Position numbers and translations under genes: made by a program. From Arenimonas sp. (GTDB lineage: Bacteria; Pseudomonadota; Gammaproteobacteria; Xanthomonadales; Xanthomonadaceae): a stretch of DNA of 8,172 nt. Of this stretch, positions 1 to 6,105 are shown piece by piece. The notes beneath the pieces were generated by a model. That model ran no database searches and was not told the origin of the DNA. It was given only the letters and a program-made list of their open reading frames with translations. Each line of letters opens with the position of its first letter. Within the stretch, counting starts at the first letter, position 1. The stretch is from the NCBI GenBank assembly GCA_003497545.1, contig DNNT01000039.1:1-8172 (forward strand), in the 5' to 3' direction.

Positions 1-2
1 AG

Positions 3-356
3 GTTCTGCGCGATATCGGAACCATTCTGCGGCTGCACGTCCGCAAGTCCGATCTGCCTGCGCGCCTGGGAGGGGACGAGTTCGGCATCGTGCTGTATCA
101 CACCAATCTCGAGCAGGCGACCCTGTTCGTCGAAATCCTCATGGAAAGTGTACGGACGCATGCGTTCGACTACGATGGATTCCAGCTCAATATCAGTCTC
201 AGCATAGGCATTGCGCAATACGAACCATCCATGAAGGCGCCGCAGGAACTCTACTACGCGGCCGACAAGGCGCTTTATCAGGCCAAGAAAGAGGGGCGTG
301 ATCGATACAGCGTGTATTCCGGGGCGCCCTGTTTCCAGGAGAGAAAAACGTCATGA
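3..356 (+). CDS. Diguanylate cyclase, C-terminal GGDEF domain (5' end outside window)
   Basis: This is the last 117 residues of a protein whose start lies left of the window. The reading frame is open from base 3. The domain condenses two GTP into the second messenger c-di-GMP in the cytoplasm. The active-site motif GGDEF is encoded at 69-83. Five residues before it sits RKSD (42-53), which matches the RxxD inhibitory I-site at its canonical spacing, so product feedback inhibition is likely. Later hallmarks are SLSIGIA and the closing ADKALYQAKKEGRDRY helix. These complete the fold, so the enzyme looks catalytically competent. Any N-terminal sensor is not visible. The stop (TGA, 354-356) overlaps the ATG of the next gene in an ATGA junction, which implies co-translation with the periplasmic binding protein. 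The family is certain; the input signal is unknown. Confidence 0.95.
   Translation, partial: VLRDIGTILRLHVRKSDLPARLGGDEFGIVLYHTNLEQATLFVEILMESVRTHAFDYDGFQLNISLSIGIAQYEPSMKAPQELYYAADKALYQAKKEGRDRYSVYSGAPCFQERKTS
337..343 (+). promoter_or_regulatory. Ribosome binding site of the PhnD-like gene
   Basis: AGGAGAG lies 9 bases before the ATG at 353. It is a near-consensus Shine-Dalgarno inside the end of the GGDEF gene, and it supports this start as well as coupled translation across the ATGA overlap. Confidence 0.75.
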
Positions 357-1204
357 ATCCTAAACGGGCAATCCACACCATATTGACCGCCTTGCTGATA
401 GGCGCATCGTTTGCATCTGCCTGGGCGGCTCCGTCCAAGGCCACACAAACCCCCAGCGTGACCATGGGATCGGTGGCCATGGATATTCCGGTCGAGATGA
501 TCAAGCGCATGAGCGCGCTGACCAATCACCTGTCGCTGAGCACCAACCTCAATATCCGCTTCCGGCCATCGCCCAATCTGGGGTCGGCCGTGGACGACCT
601 GGGTACCGGGCAGACGCAGATTGCCTACCTCACGCCGGTGGCCTACATCGAAGCGCGCAAGAAATACGGCGTCATCCCGCTGGTTGCGCCCACTGCCGGC
701 GGACGCCCGCACTTCGCCCTGGTGATCGGTGTGAAGGCCGGCTCCGGCATCACCGAGCCAGCCGGCCTCAAGGGAAAACGCTTTGCCTTTGGCGATGAAA
801 AGGCCCTGCTGCAGCGAGCAGCGGTCGAGTCGATGGGGCTGAAATCCAGCGATTTCTCGACCTTCGCCTACCTCAAGCATTACGACAATATCGCCAAGGC
901 GGTGCTGGCGGGCGACTTTGACGGCGGCATCCTCAAGGACTCCATCGCCGACGAGTTCAGGAGCAAGGGGCTGGACGTGATTGGCAGCACGGCGCCGCTG
1001 CCTTCGTATATTTTCGCCGTGCATCCCGGCCTGCCGGTGGCGGTGCGCAACCAATTGCGCGATGCGCTGCTGGCGCTGAACAAGAACACGCCCGAGCGTG
1101 CCGCCACGCTGGAGGCCTTCGACAAGGGCTACGATGGTTTCGCGGTGGTCGAGGATTCCGCCTACGACACGGTGCGCAAACTGATCCAGCCGTTCCAGCA
1201 ATAA
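353..1204 (+). CDS. PhnD-like periplasmic substrate-binding protein
   Basis: A 283-residue exported protein of the phosphate/phosphite/phosphonate (PhnD, PF12974-type) binding family. Residues 1-25 form a Sec signal peptide: basic MNPKR, a hydrophobic core, then an AWA-type cleavage site. The mature protein shows family landmarks: an opening strand (VTMGSVAMD), an IKRMSALTNHLS helix, the TQIAYLTPVAYIEARKKYG segment around residues 83-101, and GDFDGGILKDSIADEF near residues 187-202. No ABC permease or ATPase gene is visible downstream; the next gene is on the opposite strand. The overlap with the diguanylate cyclase gene suggests a sensory rather than transport role, presenting a ligand to the cyclase's periplasmic domain. 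That role is inference, although PhnD-like domains are known as sensors in kinases such as TtrS. Lower GC and an ATA codon set the gene apart from its right-hand neighbours. The ligand cannot be named. Confidence 0.88.
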   Translation: MNPKRAIHTILTALLIGASFASAWAAPSKATQTPSVTMGSVAMDIPVEMIKRMSALTNHLSLSTNLNIRFRPSPNLGSAVDDLGTGQTQIAYLTPVAYIEARKKYGVIPLVAPTAGGRPHFALVIGVKAGSGITEPAGLKGKRFAFGDEKALLQRAAVESMGLKSSDFSTFAYLKHYDNIAKAVLAGDFDGGILKDSIADEFRSKGLDVIGSTAPLPSYIFAVHPGLPVAVRNQLRDALLALNKNTPERAATLEAFDKGYDGFAVVEDSAYDTVRKLIQPFQQ

Positions 1205-1213
1205 ATAGCCAGA

Positions 1214-2158
<945 letters not shown>

Positions 2159-2186
2159 GGGGGAATCCGGTGCGGTGTGGCCGGGG

Positions 2187-2192
2187 ATTCTG
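2187..2192 (-). promoter_or_regulatory. Weak candidate -10 for yedI
   Basis: Read on the minus strand this is CAGAAT, four of six matches to TATAAT, 28 bases before the yedI ATG. No convincing -35 hexamer is present 16-18 bases upstream, so this is only a suggestion. Confidence 0.25.
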
Positions 2193-2223
2193 GCATCCGC
2201 GGGCCGCCGAAGGGGAGGGGATG

Positions 2224-2236
2224 GCCGCCGGGCGGC
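2224..2236. repeat. GC-rich inverted repeat, intergenic
   Basis: GCCGCC-G-GGCGGC is a perfect 6-bp inverted repeat around one central base, lying inside a looser ATGGC...GCCAT symmetry (2221-2241). It could be an operator half-site pair. Such sequences also arise easily in DNA this GC-rich. Confidence 0.4.
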
Positions 2237-2241
2237 GCCAT

Positions 2242-2257
2242 GCGGGCGGTCGCCCGC
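2242..2257. repeat. GC-rich hairpin, intergenic
   Basis: GCGGGC-GGTC-GCCCGC forms a 6-bp perfect stem with a 4-base loop, just upstream of the lipoprotein gene. It has no T-tract on either side, so it is unlikely to be an intrinsic terminator. An operator or leader structure is possible. Confidence 0.4.
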
Positions 2258-2260
2258 CCT

Positions 2261-2266
2261 TAGACT
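2261..2266 (+). promoter_or_regulatory. Weak candidate -10 for lipoprotein gene
   Basis: TAGACT matches TATAAT at four of six positions and lies 28 bases before the preferred start at 2295. No recognisable -35 is found at 16-18 bp upstream; that space is occupied by the hairpin. Confidence 0.22.
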
Positions 2267-2281
2267 CGCGGCTATGTCCCC

Positions 2282-2286
2282 GGGAG
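2282..2286 (+). promoter_or_regulatory. Ribosome binding site deciding lipoprotein start
   Basis: GGGAG sits 8 bases before the ATG at 2295. It lies downstream of the alternative in-frame ATG at 2274 and so favours the shorter form, which begins directly with the basic n-region of the lipoprotein signal. Confidence 0.5.
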
Positions 2287-2294
2287 TGTTGCCC

Positions 2295-2876
2295 ATGCGC
2301 CGACTGTTGCCGCCCCTGCTGTTGCTGGCCCTGGCGGGCCTGGGAGGCTGCGGCCCCGGCGAGGCCCCGCCCACGCCCGCCGCGACCGCCGCCGCGAAGT
2401 CGCAGGCCGACGAGCGCGCCGCCCTCGAGGCGATCGAACGGCAGGTGGCCGCCGACCGCGAGGTCGTGCGCGGTTTCGATATCACCCGCGCCACCTATGC
2501 CTACGCGCCCGATCCCCGCACCGGCCAGCCGGCGCCCTCGGTGGAGCTGGTGCTTGCCAATGGCACGAAGCTCCCTGTGACGCGCCTGTCGGTGCGCGCA
2601 GAATTCACCCGCGAAGGCGACAGCGCCCCCTGGTGGGCCCAGGAATTCCACTTTCCCGTGAGCGGTGTGATGCAGCCCGGCGACGAGGCCACCACGCGTC
2701 TGTCGCCCGAGCCCGACACCGACTGGGCGCTGCGCGCACCTCCGGCCGACGTGCCGGTGCAGGCGACGGTGCTGCCGGTGGCGCTGGAGACGTCGGACGG
2801 CAAGCGTTTCCTCACCGACCACGCCTTCGGCCCCGCGCAGCAGGCGCGGCTGGCGGAGCTGCGCGCCGCGCGCTGA
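2295..2876 (+). CDS. Uncharacterised outer-membrane lipoprotein
   Basis: A 193-residue protein with a clear lipoprotein signal: MRR, a leucine-rich core, then the lipobox LGGC with Cys19 as the acylated residue. Position +2 is Gly, not Asp, so sorting to the outer membrane is expected. A proline/alanine-rich linker (about 20-36) and a short charged helix (37-58) precede a probable beta-sandwich domain (about 60-178). That domain contains VELVLANGTKLPVTRLSVRAEF and a paired-tryptophan APWWAQEFHFPVSG segment, a pattern seen in domains that resemble FxLYD or DUF4352 folds. I do not recognise a specific family. An in-frame ATG at 2274 would add seven residues but leaves the signal peptide less typical. 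The gene ends 71 bases before the SRPBCC gene, which has its own promoter, so it may be monocistronic. Confidence 0.82.
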   Translation: MRRLLPPLLLLALAGLGGCGPGEAPPTPAATAAAKSQADERAALEAIERQVAADREVVRGFDITRATYAYAPDPRTGQPAPSVELVLANGTKLPVTRLSVRAEFTREGDSAPWWAQEFHFPVSGVMQPGDEATTRLSPEPDTDWALRAPPADVPVQATVLPVALETSDGKRFLTDHAFGPAQQARLAELRAAR

Positions 2877-2908
2877 AACAGGCCGCGCGCTTGCCAGCGC
2901 CGCGCGGC
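2865..2908. repeat. Three GCCGCGCG direct repeats with 17-bp period
   Basis: GCCGCGCGCT occurs at 2865-2874 and again at 2882-2891, and GCCGCGCGGC at 2899-2908. The copies start exactly 17 bases apart, separated by two 7-base spacers. The first overlaps the lipoprotein stop codon; the second and third flank the candidate -35 hexamer at 2891-2896. The spacing suggests an operator array, but GC bias makes chance a real alternative. Confidence 0.5.
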
Positions 2909-2919
2909 GCCGGCTTAAT
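2891..2919 (+). promoter_or_regulatory. Sigma70-like promoter for SRPBCC-DUF6164-DUF922 cluster
   Basis: TTGCCA (2891-2896, five of six to TTGACA) and CTTAAT (2914-2919, four of six to TATAAT) are separated by exactly 17 bases. Transcription would start near 2926, leaving a leader of about 22 bases that contains the ribosome binding site. This also argues against the ATG at 2918, which would lie inside the -10 region. Confidence 0.6.
2897..2910. repeat. 14-bp perfect palindrome within promoter spacer
   Basis: GCGCCGCGCGGCGC is fully self-complementary and begins immediately after the -35 hexamer, filling most of the 17-bp spacer. It could be a repressor site or part of a transcription end for the lipoprotein gene. 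No T-run follows, so an intrinsic terminator is unlikely. Confidence 0.45.
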
Positions 2920-2934
2920 GGGGCCATCCCGCAC

Positions 2935-2938
2935 GGAG
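2935..2938 (+). promoter_or_regulatory. Ribosome binding site deciding SRPBCC gene start
   Basis: GGAG lies 9 bases before the ATG at 2948 and downstream of the rival in-frame ATG at 2918. It therefore supports the later start, where a classic signal peptide begins at once. Confidence 0.6.
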
Positions 2939-2947
2939 ACGGCGACC

Positions 2948-3490
2948 ATGCGCCTTGTTGCAACCGCCCTGCTCGCGTTCGCGCTGGCTACGCCCGCGTC
3001 CGCGGTGGTGAAGGACAGCAGTCCCTCGGGCTTCACGCTCGAGAACAGCGAGGACGTGCCCACGTCGCCGGCCGCCACCTGGAAGGCGCTGGTGGAGGAC
3101 GTCGGCCGCTGGTGGCCCGCCGACCACACCTGGTGGGGCGACGCCAGCCGCCTGTCGATCGAACCGCGCGCCGGCGGCTGCTTCTGCGAAATCCACGGCG
3201 ACCAGCAGGCGCGCCACATGGTGGTCACTTTCGTCGATCCGGGCCGCACGCTGCGGATGACCGGCGGCCTCGGCCCGCTGCAGGGCATGGGCCTGCACGG
3301 CGCGCTCGAGTTCCGGCTGGCGCCGCTCGAAACCGGCGGCACGCGCATCACGCTCTGGTACCGCGCGGGCGGCTACACGCCCGACGACCTGTCGAAGTTC
3401 GCGCCGGTGGTGGACGGCGTGCAGGCGCTGCAGCTTGGCGGGCTGGCGAACCACCTGCGCGGCGACCACGCGCCGGCCACGGCGGAGTAG
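2948..3490 (+). CDS. Exported SRPBCC (AHSA1-like) domain protein
   Basis: A 180-residue protein with a Sec signal peptide (residues 1-19, MRL plus hydrophobic core, ending ASA) and one SRPBCC/START-like domain. SRPBCC proteins fold as a helix-grip cavity that binds hydrophobic ligands. Visible landmarks are the early helix TWKALVEDVGRWWPADHTWW (44-63), the AGGCFCE turn (75-81) that matches the GG-x-F-x-E signature of AHSA1-like members, MVVTFVDPGRTLRMTGGLGP (91-110), a strand LEFRL, TRITLWYR, and a long C-terminal helix (about 147-170). Most members are cytoplasmic, so export is unusual; Cys78 and Cys80 could be oxidised in the periplasm. It is first in a run with the DUF6164 gene (6-base gap) and the DUF922 gene. 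Ligand and function are unknown. Confidence 0.87.
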   Translation: MRLVATALLAFALATPASAVVKDSSPSGFTLENSEDVPTSPAATWKALVEDVGRWWPADHTWWGDASRLSIEPRAGGCFCEIHGDQQARHMVVTFVDPGRTLRMTGGLGPLQGMGLHGALEFRLAPLETGGTRITLWYRAGGYTPDDLSKFAPVVDGVQALQLGGLANHLRGDHAPATAE

Positions 3491-3496
3491 GCGCGC

Positions 3497-3862
3497 ATGC
3501 CCGTGCTGCTGCTGAACCTGCGCGACGTGCCCGAGGACGAGGCCGACGAAGTGCGCGCCCTGCTCGAGGAACGCCGCATCGACTATTACGAGACCCGGCC
3601 CAGCCTGTGGGGCGTGTCGGCCGGCGGCATCTGGCTGGTGCAGGACGAGGACGCCGACATTGCCCGCCGCCACCTGGCCGACTACCAGGCGGCGCGCGCC
3701 GAACGCATCCGCGGCGAACGCGCGCTGGCCGAGGCCGAGGGCCGCGCGCCCGGCGCCTGGGCGGCCTTCCGGGAGCATCCGCTGCGTGCGCTGGCCACGG
3801 TGCTGGGCATCGTGCTGATGCTGGCGGTGGCCACGCTGCCCTTCCTGCTGTTCGGGCGCTGA
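3497..3862 (+). CDS. DUF6164-like small membrane protein
   Basis: A 121-residue protein with a soluble N-terminal domain and one C-terminal membrane helix. The segment VLLLNLRDVPEDEADEVRAL (3-22), the RIDYYETRPSLWGVSAGGIW stretch (27-46) and the WLVQDEDADIARRHLADYQA part are features I associate with DUF6164, a family seen in Xanthomonadales and relatives. The N-terminal part resembles small ferredoxin-like DUF2007 domains. A basic region at about 65-75 (ARAERIRGER) precedes a transmembrane helix at about 97-118, followed only by FGR, so the topology is likely N-in with the soluble domain cytoplasmic. GGAG (3484-3487) overlaps the end of the upstream gene and lies 9 bases before the ATG. The function is unknown; coupling to its neighbours implies an envelope role. 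Confidence 0.85.
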   Translation: MPVLLLNLRDVPEDEADEVRALLEERRIDYYETRPSLWGVSAGGIWLVQDEDADIARRHLADYQAARAERIRGERALAEAEGRAPGAWAAFREHPLRALATVLGIVLMLAVATLPFLLFGR

Positions 3863-3864
3863 GC

Positions 3865-4449
3865 ATGGCGGGAGCGGGCTGGCTCGCCATCAAGCTGCTC
3901 ACCGTCGCCGGCATCTCCGCGCCGCTGCCGCCGGACGACCCGGGTTTCGCCTACACCGAACGCCGCGAGTACTACCGCGTGGATGGCCGCAAGGTGGACA
4001 CGCTCAAGCGCCAGCTCGACGCGGCGCTCTCGCGAAAGGGCCTGGGTGGCGAGGGCGTGGGTCGCACCGTCCAGCACCTGTCCTCGCGCTACGAATTCGA
4101 ACCCACCCCGGTGGGCTGCCGCTTCAAGGACCTGGCGGTCAGCCTCGACGTCACCATCCACCTGCCGCGCTGGGAGCCGAAGGGCGGGCGGCCCAAGGGC
4201 CTGGCCGAGCGCTGGAAGCGCATGCTGGACGCGCTGACCCGGCACGAGGAAGGCCACCGCGACATCGCCGTGGACACCGCCCGCCGCCTGCTGGCCGACC
4301 TGCGGGCACTGCCGGAAACCCTGGACTGCCAGGGCCTGGCGCGCGAGGCGCAGAAGGCCTTCTTCCAGGCCCGGCTGCGCCATTCGATCCGCGACGGGGC
4401 CTACGAGCGCCGCACCGAACACGGCATCGCCCAGGGCGCCCGGCTCTAG
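3865..4449 (+). CDS. DUF922 family putative secreted zinc protease
   Basis: A 194-residue protein matching DUF922, a family annotated as predicted secreted Zn-dependent proteases. The HExxH motif is HEEGH (residues 127-131), in the context LTRHEEGHRDIA. Other family landmarks are REYYRVDGR (34-42), the SRYEFEP/GCRFKDL part (74-90) with Cys85, the strand DVTIHLPRWEP (95-105), Cys155 (a plausible disulfide partner of Cys85) and a C-terminal RTEHGIAQGARL tail (183-194), typical of the family. The N-terminus is hydrophobic but has only one basic residue (Lys10), so the export signal is weak; cleavage near ISA-P is possible. The start lies 2 bases after the DUF6164 stop (TGAGCATG), with no clear ribosome binding site, suggesting translational reinitiation. 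Proteolytic activity is inferred from the motif only. Confidence 0.87.
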   Translation: MAGAGWLAIKLLTVAGISAPLPPDDPGFAYTERREYYRVDGRKVDTLKRQLDAALSRKGLGGEGVGRTVQHLSSRYEFEPTPVGCRFKDLAVSLDVTIHLPRWEPKGGRPKGLAERWKRMLDALTRHEEGHRDIAVDTARRLLADLRALPETLDCQGLAREAQKAFFQARLRHSIRDGAYERRTEHGIAQGARL

Positions 4450-4457
4450 GCGCGGGC

Positions 4458-4486
4458 TTGGGCGGGGCGGCCGGGCCGTGCAGAAT
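4458..4486 (+). promoter_or_regulatory. Candidate promoter for POT transporter gene
   Basis: TTGGGC (4458-4463, three of six) and CAGAAT (4481-4486, four of six) are separated by exactly 17 bases in the short gap before the transporter gene. The start would be near 4493, with a leader of roughly 24 bases. The match is modest; read-through from the upstream cluster is the alternative. Confidence 0.4.
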
Positions 4487-4516
4487 GGCAGGCCACGCCT
4501 TGCACGGAAGCCCCGG

Positions 4517-6103
4517 ATGACGACTGCCAGCCCCGCCGCGCCGACCCCCGGCCGCGACGCGCCCATGCCGCCGCAGGTGCCCTACATCATCGGCAACGAG
4601 GCCTGCGAGCGCTTCAGCTTCTACGGCATGCGCAACATCCTCACGCCGTTCCTGGTCACCAGCCTGCTGCTGTCCTACCCGCTGGCCGACCGCGCCGGCA
4701 TCGCCAAGGACGTGTTCCACACCTTCGTCATCGGCGTGTACTTCTTCCCGCTGCTGGGCGGCTGGCTCTCGGACCGGTTCTTCGGCAAGTACCACACGGT
4801 GCTGTGGCTGTCGGTGGTGTACTGCATCGGCCACGCCTTCCTGGCCATCTTCGAGGACAACCGGCAGGGTTTCTATGCCGGCCTGTTCCTGATCGCACTC
4901 GGCTCGGGCGGCATCAAGCCGTTGGTCTCGGCCTTCGTGGGCGACCAGTTCGACCAGAGCAACAAGCACAAGGCCAAGCTGGTCTACGACGCCTTCTACT
5001 GGACCATCAACTTCGGCTCCTTCTTCGCCTCGCTGCTGATGCCGCGCATCCTGGCGGCCTGGGGCCCGGCCTGGGCCTTCGGCATCCCGGGCATCCTGAT
5101 GGCCATCGCCACGGTGATCTTCTGGATGGGCCGGAAGAAGTACGTGCACGTGCCGCCGTCGCCGCCCAACCCGCATTCCTTCCTCAACGTGGCGCGCACG
5201 GCGCTGATGGCGCCGGGCGCCGGCGCGGGCCGGCTGGTGGCCGGTGTTGGCCTGCTGGCGGCGCTGGGTGCGCTGGCGCTGATCCCGCAGCTGGGCTTCG
5301 TCATCGCCGCCTGCCTGGCGCTGGGCCTGTTCCTGCTGTTCGGTGGCATCGGTACCGGCATGCAGCTCGAGCGTGCCCGCGGCGCCCACCCCGACGAGGC
5401 GGTGGAAGGCGTGCGCGCGGTGCTGCGCATCCTGGTGGTGTTCGCGCTGGTGACGCCGTTCTGGTCGCTGTTCGACCAGAAGGCCTCGACCTGGATCCTG
5501 CAGGGCAACGTGATGGCCATGCCGCACGACCAGTGGTGGTGGCCGAGCTGGCTGGTGCAGCAGCCGGCGCAGATGCAGGCGCTCAACCCGCTGCTGGTGA
5601 TGCTGCTGATCCCGTTCAACAACCTGGTGCTGTACCCGGCGCTGCGGCGTTTGGGCTTCGAACCCACCGCGCTGCGGCGCATGGGTTTCGGCATCGCCTT
5701 CTCGGGCCTGGCCTGGGTGGCGGCGGGTGCCATCCAGCTCTACCTCGACGGCGGCCACCCGGCGTCCATCGCCTGGCAGATCCTGCCGTACGCGCTGCTG
5801 ACCTTCGGCGAGGTGCTGGTATCGGCCACGGGCCTGGAGTTCGCCTACAGCCAGTCGCCGCCGTCCATGAAGGGCACCATCATGAGCTTCTGGCTGCTGT
5901 CGGTGACCTTCGGCAACCTGTGGGTGCTGATGACCAACGCGGCCCTGCGCAATGACGTGGTCAGCGGCTGGATCGCGGGCAGCGCCCTGAGCGAGACGGC
6001 CTTCCTGATGTTCTTCTTCGCCGGCTTCGCGCTGGTGGCGGCGGCCGTGTTCGGCGCCTATGCCACGCGCTACAAGCTGGTGGACCACTACCGGGCCGCC
6101 TGA
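4517..6103 (+). CDS. POT/PTR2 family proton-dependent peptide symporter
   Basis: A 528-residue multi-pass inner-membrane protein of the major facilitator superfamily that imports di- and tripeptides with protons. The ExxER motif is at Glu28-Glu31-Arg32 in NEACERFSFYG on the first helix. The GSGGIKPLVSAFVGDQF block (130-146) carries Lys134, equivalent to the proton-coupling lysine of helix 4. FWSLFDQKASTWILQ (315-329) is the family's helix-7 signature, and GEVLVSATGLEFAYSQSP (431-448) carries Glu432, matching the conserved helix-10 glutamate. All coupling residues are therefore present. The length is normal for the family. The start at 4517 follows GGAAG at 4506-4510; an in-frame ATG at 4478 would overlap the promoter spacer. 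A tryptophan-rich loop (DQWWWP, 338-343) follows helix 7. It is the first gene of a pair with the acyltransferase. Confidence 0.95.
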   Translation: MTTASPAAPTPGRDAPMPPQVPYIIGNEACERFSFYGMRNILTPFLVTSLLLSYPLADRAGIAKDVFHTFVIGVYFFPLLGGWLSDRFFGKYHTVLWLSVVYCIGHAFLAIFEDNRQGFYAGLFLIALGSGGIKPLVSAFVGDQFDQSNKHKAKLVYDAFYWTINFGSFFASLLMPRILAAWGPAWAFGIPGILMAIATVIFWMGRKKYVHVPPSPPNPHSFLNVARTALMAPGAGAGRLVAGVGLLAALGALALIPQLGFVIAACLALGLFLLFGGIGTGMQLERARGAHPDEAVEGVRAVLRILVVFALVTPFWSLFDQKASTWILQGNVMAMPHDQWWWPSWLVQQPAQMQALNPLLVMLLIPFNNLVLYPALRRLGFEPTALRRMGFGIAFSGLAWVAAGAIQLYLDGGHPASIAWQILPYALLTFGEVLVSATGLEFAYSQSPPSMKGTIMSFWLLSVTFGNLWVLMTNAALRNDVVSGWIAGSALSETAFLMFFFAGFALVAAAVFGAYATRYKLVDHYRAA

Positions 6104-6105
6104 GC

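Larger units (their letters stand above)
2159..2294. other. Divergent intergenic region between yedI and lipoprotein gene
   Basis: A 136-base gap between divergent starts that must hold both promoters. It contains two adjacent GC-rich inverted repeats (2224-2236 and 2242-2257), a purine-rich stretch AGGGGAGGGG (2211-2220) and two weak -10-like hexamers facing opposite ways. No good -35 element accompanies either. Confidence 0.6.

Noticed and set aside
278..1201. Minus-strand open frame of 307 codons opposite the PhnD-like gene
   Set aside because: It is fully antisense to a gene with signal peptide, ribosome binding site and family landmarks, and it has no recognisable domains.
2211..2223. 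AGGGGAGGGG directly before an ATG at 2221, a possible leader peptide
   Set aside because: The frame runs on as a Cys/Pro/Arg-rich shadow of the lipoprotein gene, and the spacing to the ATG is too short for a normal ribosome binding site.
2918..2920. Alternative upstream ATG for the SRPBCC gene
   Set aside because: It overlaps the candidate -10 hexamer, would place ten polar residues before the signal peptide, and has no ribosome binding site.
3348..3914. Minus-strand open frame of 188 codons opposite the DUF6164 gene
   Set aside because: The Pro/Arg/Ala-rich translation has no domain features and is antisense to a recognised gene.
4478..4480. In-frame GTG/ATG-type start upstream for the peptide transporter
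   Set aside because: It lies in the candidate promoter spacer and adds a basic segment absent from the family; the ATG at 4517 has a suitable GGAAG.
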